NCBI RefSeq assembly: GCF_023954335.1
Contig: NZ_JAMLIE010000003.1
Coordinates: 359,001 to 423,000 of the forward strand
From: Aquamicrobium sp.
GTDB taxonomy: Bacteria > Pseudomonadota > Alphaproteobacteria > Rhizobiales > Rhizobiaceae
DNA: 64,000 nucleotides
Direction of reading: 5' to 3'
The position numbers and the translations under genes were made by a program. This document shows, in pieces, positions 57,633-64,000 of this stretch. Every line of letters starts with the position of its first letter. The stretch's first letter is position 1. The notes beneath the pieces are model-generated. The model did no database searches, was not told the origin of the DNA, and saw nothing but the letters and a program-made list of their open reading frames with translations.

Positions 57633-58319
57633 ATGGCCAACACGCTGCTCATGCCCAAGGCGACCGCCGTCTGGCTGGTCGACAACACCGCGCTTTCCTT
57701 CGACCAGATCGCCCATTTCTGCAAGCTGCACCCGCTGGAAGTGAAGGCGATCGCCGACGGCGAGGCGGCGCAGGGCATCAAGGGCCTCGATCCGGTCATC
57801 ACCGGCCAGCTCTCGCGCGACGAGATCGCCAAAGGCGAGGCCGATCCCGAGCATCGGCTGAAGCTGTCGGAGCCCAAGGTGCGCGTGCCGGAATCGAAGC
57901 GCCGCACCCCGCGCTACACGCCGCTGTCGAAGCGCCAGGACCGGCCGAACGCCATCCTGTGGCTGGTCAAGAACCATCCCGAGCTCAAGGACGCGCAGAT
58001 CTCGCGCCTCGTCGGCACCACCAAGTCGACCATCGAGCAGATCCGCAACCGCACCCACTGGAACGCGGCCAACCTGACGCCGATGGACCCGGTGACGCTG
58101 GGCCTGTGCTCGCAGATCGACCTCGACCTCGAGGTGCAGCGCGCCTCGCGCGGCCAGCCGGCCGCCGCGCCCGCCGGCGACACGCTGCTGCCCGCCTCGA
58201 TGACCGAAAGCCTCGACGTGCGCGAGGACAGGGAGGAGGGCGAGCTCGACGCCGACGCCGTCTTCGCCAAGCTGTCCTCGCTCAAGTCGGCCCCGCGCGA
58301 CGAGGACGAGGAGGACTGA
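57633..58319 (+). CDS. trcR: Cell-cycle transcriptional regulator TrcR (DUF1013)
   Basis: 228 aa. DUF1013 core: LLMPKATAVWLVDNTALSFDQIAHFCKLHPLEVKAIADGE, then an HTH-like KNHPELKDAQISRLVGTTKSTIEQIRNRTHWN. Databases name this family TrcR, an alphaproteobacterial cell-cycle-linked DNA-binding protein; the name is from annotation rather than anything in this sequence. An acidic C-terminus. ATG at 57633 with GAGAGGAC upstream. Own terminator follows. Confidence 0.9.
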   Translation: MANTLLMPKATAVWLVDNTALSFDQIAHFCKLHPLEVKAIADGEAAQGIKGLDPVITGQLSRDEIAKGEADPEHRLKLSEPKVRVPESKRRTPRYTPLSKRQDRPNAILWLVKNHPELKDAQISRLVGTTKSTIEQIRNRTHWNAANLTPMDPVTLGLCSQIDLDLEVQRASRGQPAAAPAGDTLLPASMTESLDVREDREEGELDADAVFAKLSSLKSAPRDEDEED

Positions 58320-58351
58320 CCCTCCATCTGGCCGAATTACCGGACGATCGG

Positions 58352-58389
58352 CCGGCGCGGGACCTGTTCCGCGCCGGTTTCGTTTTTTC
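58352..58389 (+). terminator. Intrinsic terminator after trcR
   Basis: CCGGCGCGG/CCGCGCCGG stem (58352-58360 with 58369-58377), then TTTCGTTTTTT. Its tail touches the stop codon of the convergent prpE gene. Confidence 0.85.
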
Positions 58390-60295
58390 AGCCGCCGATG
58401 CCCTTGCCCTGGAGCGCCGAGCCGATCTCGTCGAGGATCGCCGGGTCGTCGATGGTGGCCGGCATCGACCATGTCTCGCGGTCGGCGATCTTCTGCATCG
58501 TGCCGCGCAGGATCTTGCCCGAGCGTGTCTTGGGCAGGCGCTTGACCGTCACCACCGACTTGAAGGCCGCGACCGGCCCGATCTTGTCGCGCACCAGCGC
58601 GATCACTTCCTTCTCGATGTCGGCCTGCTCACGCGCGACGCCGGCGTTGAGCACGACGAAGCCGAGCGGGATCTGCCCCTTCATGCCGTCGTGCATGCCG
58701 ACGACGGCACATTCGGCGACGTCCGGATGCTCGGCCACCACCTCCTCCATCGCCCCGGTCGACAGGCGATGGCCGGCGACGTTGATGATGTCGTCGGTGC
58801 GGGCCATGATGAAGAGGTAGTTGTCGTCGTCGATGTAGCCGGCGTCCGCCGTCTTGTAGTAGCCGGGGAACTCGTTGAGATAGGCCGAGCGGAAGCGCTC
58901 GTCGGCGTTCCACAGCGTCGGCAGGCAGCCGGGCGGCAGCGGCAGCTTGATGACGACGTTGCCGAGCGTGCCGCGCGGCACCTCGTGGCCGGCATCGTCC
59001 AGCACGCGCACGTCGTAGCCCGGCATCGGCACGGCCGGCGAGCCGTACTTGACCGGGAGCTGCCCAAGCCCGACCGGATTCTGGCTGATCGGATAGCCGG
59101 TCTCGGTCTGCCACCAGTGGTCGATCACCGGCACGCCGAGCTGGGCCTCGGCCCACTTGATCGTCTCCGGATCGGCGCGCTCGCCGGCGAGGAACAGGGT
59201 GCGGAAGCGGGACAAGTCGTATTTGCGGACGAACTCGCCCTTGGGGTCCTGCCCCTTGATGGCGCGGAAGGCGGTCGGCGCGGTGAACAGCGCCGAAACG
59301 CCGTGCTCGGCGATCACCCGCCAGAAGGTGCCGGCGTCGGGCGTGCCGACCGGCTTGCCCTCGAAGACGATGGTGGTCGCGCCGTGCAGCAGCGGCGCAT
59401 AGACGATGTAGGAATGGCCGACCACCCAGCCGACGTCGCTCGCCGCCCAGAACACCTCGCCCGGCTCGATGCCGAACTCGTTCTTCATGGTCCATTTCAG
59501 CGCGACCATGTGGCCGCCATTGTCGCGCACCACGCCCTTGGGCTGGCCCGTGGTGCCGGACGTGTAGAGCACGTAGAGCGGGTCGGTGGCAGCGAGCGCA
59601 ACGCACTCCACCGTCTTGCCGGCCTTCTTGGCGACGGCGACCGCCTCGCCCATGTCGACATCGCGGCCGGGTATAAGATCGCACGGATGCTCGGGCCGCT
59701 GGAGGATGACGCAAGCCTCGACCTTGTGCGCGGCCATGTCGATGGCCCCGTCGAGCAACGGCTTGTAAGCGACGACGCGGCCCGGCTCCAGCCCGCACGA
59801 GGCGGAAACGATCAGCTTCGGCCTCGCATCGTCGATGCGCGTCGCCAGCTCGCGCGCGGCGAAGCCGCCGAACACCACCGAATGCACCGCGCCGAGGCGC
59901 GCGCAGGCCAGCATGGCGAACAGCGCTTCCGGCACCATCGGCATGTAGACGATGACGCGGTCGCCCTGCTCGACGCCCTGCTCGCGCAGCACGGCGGCGA
60001 GCGCCACCACCTCGTCCTTCAGCTCGGCATAGGTCCAGCTCCGTTTCCTGCCGGTGATCGGGCTGTCGTAGATCACCGCCGGCTGGTCGGCGCGGCCGCC
60101 CGCCACATGGCGGTCGACGGCGTTGAAGCAGGTGTTGCAGATGCCGTCGACGAACCAGCGGCCGTAGACGCCCTGGTCGGCGTCGAAGATCCGCGTCGGT
60201 GGGGAGATCCAGTCTATCGCCTTTGCCGCCTCGGCCCAGAACCCTTCGGGGTCCGCCTGCCAGCCAGCGTAAACCTCAGCGTAGCGTGACGCCAT
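58388..60295 (-). CDS. prpE: Propionyl-CoA synthetase (acyl-AMP-forming)
   Basis: 635 aa ANL-family enzyme activating propionate (or another short acid) with ATP and CoA. Motifs: YTSGTTGQPKGVVRDNGGH, WWQTETG, the YKTADAGYIDDDNYLFIMARTDDIINVAGHRLST stretch and the C-terminal catalytic Lys in KTRSGKILRG. The N-terminus YAEVYAGWQADPEGFWAEAAKAIDW is PrpE-like rather than Acs-like. ATG at 60295 (MASRYAEVYAG). Acetyl-CoA synthetase remains an alternative. Confidence 0.9.
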   Translation of the reverse strand: MASRYAEVYAGWQADPEGFWAEAAKAIDWISPPTRIFDADQGVYGRWFVDGICNTCFNAVDRHVAGGRADQPAVIYDSPITGRKRSWTYAELKDEVVALAAVLREQGVEQGDRVIVYMPMVPEALFAMLACARLGAVHSVVFGGFAARELATRIDDARPKLIVSASCGLEPGRVVAYKPLLDGAIDMAAHKVEACVILQRPEHPCDLIPGRDVDMGEAVAVAKKAGKTVECVALAATDPLYVLYTSGTTGQPKGVVRDNGGHMVALKWTMKNEFGIEPGEVFWAASDVGWVVGHSYIVYAPLLHGATTIVFEGKPVGTPDAGTFWRVIAEHGVSALFTAPTAFRAIKGQDPKGEFVRKYDLSRFRTLFLAGERADPETIKWAEAQLGVPVIDHWWQTETGYPISQNPVGLGQLPVKYGSPAVPMPGYDVRVLDDAGHEVPRGTLGNVVIKLPLPPGCLPTLWNADERFRSAYLNEFPGYYKTADAGYIDDDNYLFIMARTDDIINVAGHRLSTGAMEEVVAEHPDVAECAVVGMHDGMKGQIPLGFVVLNAGVAREQADIEKEVIALVRDKIGPVAAFKSVVTVKRLPKTRSGKILRGTMQKIADRETWSMPATIDDPAILDEIGSALQGKGIGG

Positions 60296-60443
60296 CTTTC
60301 CCTCCCTTGCTTCGCCGCCGTTCCTCTGCCGGCAGCGATCATTTTCAATCACTACAGCGCGCAGGGTCCGCCCCGCTTTGACAGGAGTCAAGCTTGCTGC
60401 TCAAAGGGGCGACGAAGAAACGGGAATGCTGCGGGCCGCGCCG

Positions 60444-60605
60444 ATGACCAAGATACTTTCCCTGCTGATCGTCGGGCTGATGATCGCCCACATCATCAAG
60501 CCGCTCGGCTTGCCGGGGCTGAGGAAGCGCAGCGATTTCTGGAAGCTGGCCGTGTTCGCCATCGCCGCGATCTCGCTGACCGTGCTCTTGAGCCACGGCA
60601 ACTAG
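60444..60605 (+). CDS. Small two-TM membrane peptide
   Basis: 53 aa with two TM segments (about 4-22 and 33-50) separated by a short loop GLPGLRKRSDFWK. No known domain. Similar short genes near prpE occur in other rhizobia, in my recollection. The start is the ATG at 60444 where the hydrophobic segment begins; two earlier in-frame Mets exist. Support rests on the clean frame and topology. Confidence 0.55.
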   Translation: MTKILSLLIVGLMIAHIIKPLGLPGLRKRSDFWKLAVFAIAAISLTVLLSHGN

Positions 60606-60845
60606 AGCGTATTGCGTCTTATCCGCTCCGATGGAGCGCGATCTTCGGCTGCCTGCGCTGCCCCTCATCCGCCCTTCGGGCACCTTCTCCCCGTAAACGG
60701 GGAGAAGGGATGCCGGCCGCACCGCCACATCCTCTTTGCGACGCTTGCGATTGGCGAAAGCAAGGACAACAGCTCTCTTCTCCCCGTTTACGGGGAGAAG
60801 GTGGCGGCAGCCGGATGAGGGGCAGCGCAGACGGCGCCGATGATG
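60606..60845. repeat. Mosaic palindromic repeat, long form
   Basis: Near-duplicate of the 41.6-kb element. Left end TTGCGTCTTATCCGCTCCG with GATCTTCGGC; core 60661-60825 starting CCCCTCATCCGCCCTTCGGG and ending in the complementary GGATGAGGGG, with two TTCTCCCCG hairpins inside; right end GCCGATGATGCGCA. Lies between the small membrane gene and fba. Confidence 0.85.
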
Positions 60846-60867
60846 CGCAGCACGGCCTTGCATGCCG

Positions 60868-61776
60868 TCAGGCGCGGGACGCCTCGAAGATGCTGTCGAT
60901 CGCCGCGCCGAGCGCGGCGTCGAACTCGGCGTCGCTCTGCTTGGCGGAAAGCCCCTCGGTCAGCGCGCGCGAGAAGCTGGCGATCATGCCGGCATTCTGC
61001 GCCAGCATCGCGTTGGCGTCGTCGCGGGAATAGCCGCCGGACAGCGCGACCACGCGCATGACGCGCGGATCGTCGATCAGCGGCTTGTAGAGGTTGGCCT
61101 TGGTCGGCAGCGTCAGCTTCAGCATCACCTTCTTGCCGGCCAGCACGCCGTCGAGCTGCTTCGTGATCTCGGCGAGCAGGATATCCTCCGCCTCGGCCTT
61201 GTCGGGAATGGAGATCGTCACCTCCGGCTCGATGATCGGCACGAGGCCGTGGCCGAGGATCTGCTTCGCCACCTCGAACTGCTGGGCGACGTTGGCCGCG
61301 ATTCCTGCTGGGTTCGCCGCGTCGATCACCGAGCGCATCTTGGTGCCGAAGACGCCCTTGGCGACGGCGCGCTCCAGCAGCGCGTCGAGGTCGGGCATCG
61401 GCTTCATCAGCTTGACGCCGTCCTTTTCCTCGGCGAGGCCCTTGTCGACTTTGAGGAACGGCACGACGCCGCGCTTCTCCCACAGATACTGCGCCGTCGG
61501 CGTGCCGTCGATGTCGCGGTCCATGGTCTGCTCGAACAGGATCGCGCCCATCACCTTGTCGCCGGTGAAGGCGGGCGACTTGATGATCCGCGCGCGCATC
61601 GCGTGGATGAGATCGAACATCCCGGCATCGTCCGACCAGGCGCTTTCATCGACGCCGTAGAGCTTGAGCGCCTTGGGCGTGGAGCCGCCCGACTGGTCGA
61701 GCGCGGCGATGAAGCCGTCCTTGTTCGTGGCCTGCTCGGCCATTGCGGTCACGATGTCCTTGAGACGCTCGCTCAT
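60868..61776 (-). CDS. fba: Class I fructose-bisphosphate aldolase
   Basis: 302 aa Schiff-base aldolase (Staphylococcus/rhizobial Fda type), cleaving fructose-1,6-bisphosphate to DHAP and glyceraldehyde-3-phosphate. Signatures: [21 protein letters not shown] (21-41), [11 protein letters not shown], and the Lys-rich active-site stretch [13 protein letters not shown] at 61776 with GGAGGCAG upstream. Downstream of pgk on the same strand, with a 158-bp gap. Confidence 0.95.
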   Translation of the reverse strand: MSERLKDIVTAMAEQATNKDGFIAALDQSGGSTPKALKLYGVDESAWSDDAGMFDLIHAMRARIIKSPAFTGDKVMGAILFEQTMDRDIDGTPTAQYLWEKRGVVPFLKVDKGLAEEKDGVKLMKPMPDLDALLERAVAKGVFGTKMRSVIDAANPAGIAANVAQQFEVAKQILGHGLVPIIEPEVTISIPDKAEAEDILLAEITKQLDGVLAGKKVMLKLTLPTKANLYKPLIDDPRVMRVVALSGGYSRDDANAMLAQNAGMIASFSRALTEGLSAKQSDAEFDAALGAAIDSIFEASRA

Positions 61777-61934
61777 TATCTGCCTCCTTGTCCGTGGTTG
61801 ATGGCCGCTTAGCAGAAGCGGCCCGCGAACGGAATGCGAGGCGCGCAGTCGAATCGATTGAAAGGATTTCAAATGTTTAAGAGGGTAAACGGCCGCGCGG
61901 ATTTGCCGCGGCGGCCGCCGTTCCCGTCCGCCCC

Positions 61935-63125
61935 CTACTTCGAGAGCGCGGCGACGCCGGGCAGTTCCTTGCCTTCCATCCATTCGAGGAAGGCGCCTCC
62001 GGCGGTCGAGACATAGGTGAAGTCGTCGGCAACATCCGCGTGGTTGAGCGCCGCCACCGTGTCGCCGCCGCCGGCGACGGAGACGAGCTTGCCTTCCTTC
62101 GTCCGCCCGGCCGCGAACGCGGCCGCCGCGACGGTCGCGCGGTCGAACGGCGCGATCTCGAACGCGCCGAGCGGGCCGTTCCACACCAGCGTCCGCGCCT
62201 TGGCGATCCAGCCCTTCACCGCCTCGACGGTCTCGGGGCCGACATCGAGGATCATGCCGTCAGCGGGAACCGCGCCGGCCGGCACGGTCTCGTTCGCGGC
62301 ATTGGCCTTGAATTCCTTCGCCACCACCGCGTCGGTCGGCAGTACGACGGCGCAGCCCGTCTCCTTCGCCTTGGCCATGATCTGCCGCGCGGTGTCGGCG
62401 AGATCGTGCTCGCAGAGCGACTTGCCGACATCGATCCCCTGCGCGGCGAGGAAGGTGTTGGCCATGCCGCCGCCAATGACCAGCGCATCGACCTTCTCGA
62501 CGAGGTTGGTCAGGAGGTCGATCTTGGTCGAGACCTTGGCCCCGCCGACGATGGCGACCACCGGCCGCGCCGGCTTGCCGAGGCCCTTTTCCAGCGCCTC
62601 CAGCTCGGCCTGCATCGAGCGGCCGGCATAGGAAGGCAGCACCCGCGCCAGCCCCTCGGTCGAGGCATGCGCCCGGTGGGCGGCGGAGAAGGCGTCGTTG
62701 ACGTAGATGTCGCCATTGGCGGCCAGCGCCGCGACGAAGTCCGGCTCGTTCTTCTCCTCGCCCTTGTGGAAGCGGGTGTTTTCGAGAAGCAGGATGTCGC
62801 CGCCCTTCATCGCCCCCACCGCGTCGGACGCCGCCGCGCCGATGCAGTCGGCGGCGAAGGCGACCGGCCGGCCGAGCACCTGGGAAGCCGCCTTCGCGAT
62901 CGGGGCCAGCGACTGCGCCGGGTCGGGCGCGCCCTTCGGCCGGCCGAAATGGGCGAGGAGGACGACCTTGGCGCCCTTGTCGGCAAGCTCGGTCACGGTC
63001 GGCGCGACGCGCTCGATGCGCGTTGCGTCCGTCACCGCGCCGTCCTTGACCGGAACGTTCAGATCGACGCGGACAAGCACGCGCTTGCCGGCGACATCGG
63101 CCTCGTCGAGCGTGTGGAAGCTCAT
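61935..63125 (-). CDS. pgk: Phosphoglycerate kinase
   Basis: 396 aa two-domain glycolytic kinase. [15 protein letters not shown] (14-28), [53 protein letters not shown] and GGGDTVAAL are all present. ATG at 63125 behind GGAGACG. Upstream on the same strand are the PF06475-like gene and gap, so this is a gap-X-pgk run followed by fba. Confidence 0.97.
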   Translation of the reverse strand: MSFHTLDEADVAGKRVLVRVDLNVPVKDGAVTDATRIERVAPTVTELADKGAKVVLLAHFGRPKGAPDPAQSLAPIAKAASQVLGRPVAFAADCIGAAASDAVGAMKGGDILLLENTRFHKGEEKNEPDFVAALAANGDIYVNDAFSAAHRAHASTEGLARVLPSYAGRSMQAELEALEKGLGKPARPVVAIVGGAKVSTKIDLLTNLVEKVDALVIGGGMANTFLAAQGIDVGKSLCEHDLADTARQIMAKAKETGCAVVLPTDAVVAKEFKANAANETVPAGAVPADGMILDVGPETVEAVKGWIAKARTLVWNGPLGAFEIAPFDRATVAAAAFAAGRTKEGKLVSVAGGGDTVAALNHADVADDFTYVSTAGGAFLEWMEGKELPGVAALSK

Positions 63126-63154
63126 GATCGTCTCCATTCTGCTGGCTGCGCGTT

Positions 63155-63721
63155 TCAGTCGACGCGCGCGAAAAGGGAAGGATAATCGACGACGAGGCCG
63201 TCCTCATCGAGCGGAAGGTCGGCGCGGAAGCTGCCGTCCGCCGCCTCGTATCGATAAAGACGACCGTCCTCGATCGCGGTGTAGTGCTGCCCGTCCACGA
63301 ACGGGTCGAGCGTGTCGAGCGGCACGTAGAGCATGGAGAGCCGGACGGTTCCCGCCGCGCGCGTCAGCCCGAGCCGGCGGATCGGCAGCGTGTTGGTGAA
63401 GGGCGTCGCCGACAAATCGATGTCGATGCAGCCGGCGCAATCGTGGCGCGGGGCGCCCTGCGCGTCGCGCCAGTTGCCCTCGCCGTCGCCGCTCATCGCC
63501 AGACGCCGCCCGTCCGTGGTTTCGACCTCTAAGGCGCGCACGGACCAGTCCGCCGCGCAATCGATGCGGTAGCGCGCCCCGAAGGGGCGGCCCCCGTATG
63601 TGCCGATGACGACGCTCGTCGCGCGGATGCCGTCAGGTCCCGGACCGAGCGTCAGATGCTCCAGCCCCGCGCCCTCGACGGGGCGCCAGCGCACCGTCCT
63701 GTTGGCGAGAGGCCGGAACAT
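63155..63721 (-). CDS. Putative glycolipid-binding-family protein (PF06475-like)
   Basis: 188 aa, no signal peptide or TM. Starts [27 protein letters not shown] and contains [26 protein letters not shown] and [13 protein letters not shown] segments, matching the putative glycolipid-binding family that folds as a beta barrel. No enzymatic role is known. It lies between gap (7 bp before its start) and pgk (29 bp after its stop), so it is embedded in the glycolysis operon. Confidence 0.82.
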   Translation of the reverse strand: MFRPLANRTVRWRPVEGAGLEHLTLGPGPDGIRATSVVIGTYGGRPFGARYRIDCAADWSVRALEVETTDGRRLAMSGDGEGNWRDAQGAPRHDCAGCIDIDLSATPFTNTLPIRRLGLTRAAGTVRLSMLYVPLDTLDPFVDGQHYTAIEDGRLYRYEAADGSFRADLPLDEDGLVVDYPSLFARVD

Positions 63722-63728
63722 GGCGTCG

Positions 63729-64000
63729 TCAGATGGTCTTGCCGAGCGCGACGGCCGTGTCGGCCATGCGGTTGGAGAAGCCCCACTCGTTGTCGTACCA
63801 CGACATCACGCGCACCAAATTGCCCTCGACGACCTTCGTCTGGTCGAGCGCGAAGGTCGAGGAATGCGCGTCGTGGTTGAGGTCGATGGAGACCAGCGGC
63901 TCCTTCGTATAGGCGAGGATGCCCTTGAGCGGGCCGTCGGCGGCCGCCACCAGCGCGGCGTTGACCTCGTCGACGGTGACGTTTTTCTTCGGCACGAACT
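63729..64000 (-). CDS. gap: Type I glyceraldehyde-3-phosphate dehydrogenase, C-terminal part
   Basis: The visible C-terminal 90 residues include [34 protein letters not shown] and the conserved [14 protein letters not shown] of type I GAPDH. The N-terminal NAD-binding part and active-site Cys lie beyond 64000. Oxidises glyceraldehyde-3-phosphate in glycolysis. First visible gene of the minus-strand glycolysis run. Confidence 0.96.
   Translation of the reverse strand, partial: FVPKKNVTVDEVNAALVAAADGPLKGILAYTKEPLVSIDLNHDAHSSTFALDQTKVVEGNLVRVMSWYDNEWGFSNRMADTAVALGKTI

Overview
The window is about 64 kb of GC-rich chromosome (by eye about two thirds G+C) from an alphaproteobacterium of the order Hyphomicrobiales (Rhizobiales), probably near the Mesorhizobium/Phyllobacteriaceae group. 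The evidence is the PhyR-NepR-EcfG stress locus, GapR, a TrcR-type DUF1013 protein, a CarD-rpoH2 block, PhaR-PhaA-PhaB, TTAA-N7-TTAA (CtrA) boxes, dense GANTC sites and rhizobial-style palindromic intergenic repeats. It reads as core chromosome. I see no tRNA, rRNA, CRISPR array, transposase, integrase or prophage.

Layout. 0-1.4 kb: end of the shikimate genes (aroB, aroK) and a 49-aa membrane peptide. 1.4-8.9 kb: a general stress response (GSR) island with an HWE sensor kinase, phyR, nepR, ecfG and a single-domain FATG-type response regulator. Around them lie stress effectors (DUF1328 peptide, YqjD/YqjE-like pair, lipid-kinase-like protein, secreted two-PRC-barrel protein). Five exact EcfG promoters (GGAAC-N16-CGTT) can be read. 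A sixth, one base off, precedes a strong candidate for a GsrN-like small RNA, and rpoH2 at 56 kb has another near match. 8.9-10.9 kb: an MhqO/MhqD-like quinone-detoxification pair. 11-17.5 kb: DctB/DctD two-component genes next to a tctCBA tripartite tricarboxylate transporter. 17.5-31 kb: mostly housekeeping and small conserved genes (purEK, rpmJ, pyk, gapR) plus a fold-type IV transaminase. 29.5-33.6 kb: cytochrome cd1 nitrite reductase nirS, divergent from a TonB-dependent receptor. 33.6-38 kb: an RND efflux pair. 38-41.5 kb: patatin, 3-hydroxybutyrate dehydrogenase, ispG. 42-45.7 kb: a surface-polysaccharide-type acyltransferase and a hybrid histidine kinase, each preceded by a perfect CtrA box. 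46-49 kb: phaR, phaA, phaB. 49-58.3 kb: aqpZ, SUV3-like helicase, S4 protein, fdxA, carD, rpoH2, GFA-family protein, trcR. 58.4-64 kb: prpE and a glycolysis run (gap, PF06475-like gene, pgk, fba).

How it fits together. Phospho-PhyR would release EcfG from NepR. EcfG would then transcribe its own regulators, envelope and DNA-protection effectors, the small RNA and RpoH2, tying the left end of the window to the 56-kb block. PhaR-PhaA-PhaB, 3-hydroxybutyrate dehydrogenase and prpE handle acyl-CoA and polyhydroxybutyrate carbon flow, although the polymerase phaC is outside the window. nirS implies nitrite respiration, but no heme d1 biosynthesis gene is present here.

Most worth a second look: the candidate GSR small RNA at 1431-1550; the 49.87-50.42 kb intergenic region with twelve GANTC sites, degenerate DnaA boxes and a 27-bp direct repeat; nirS without partner genes; the nested palindromic repeat family at 23.0, 41.6, 55.9 and 60.6 kb; and the DctD GAFPGA variant.
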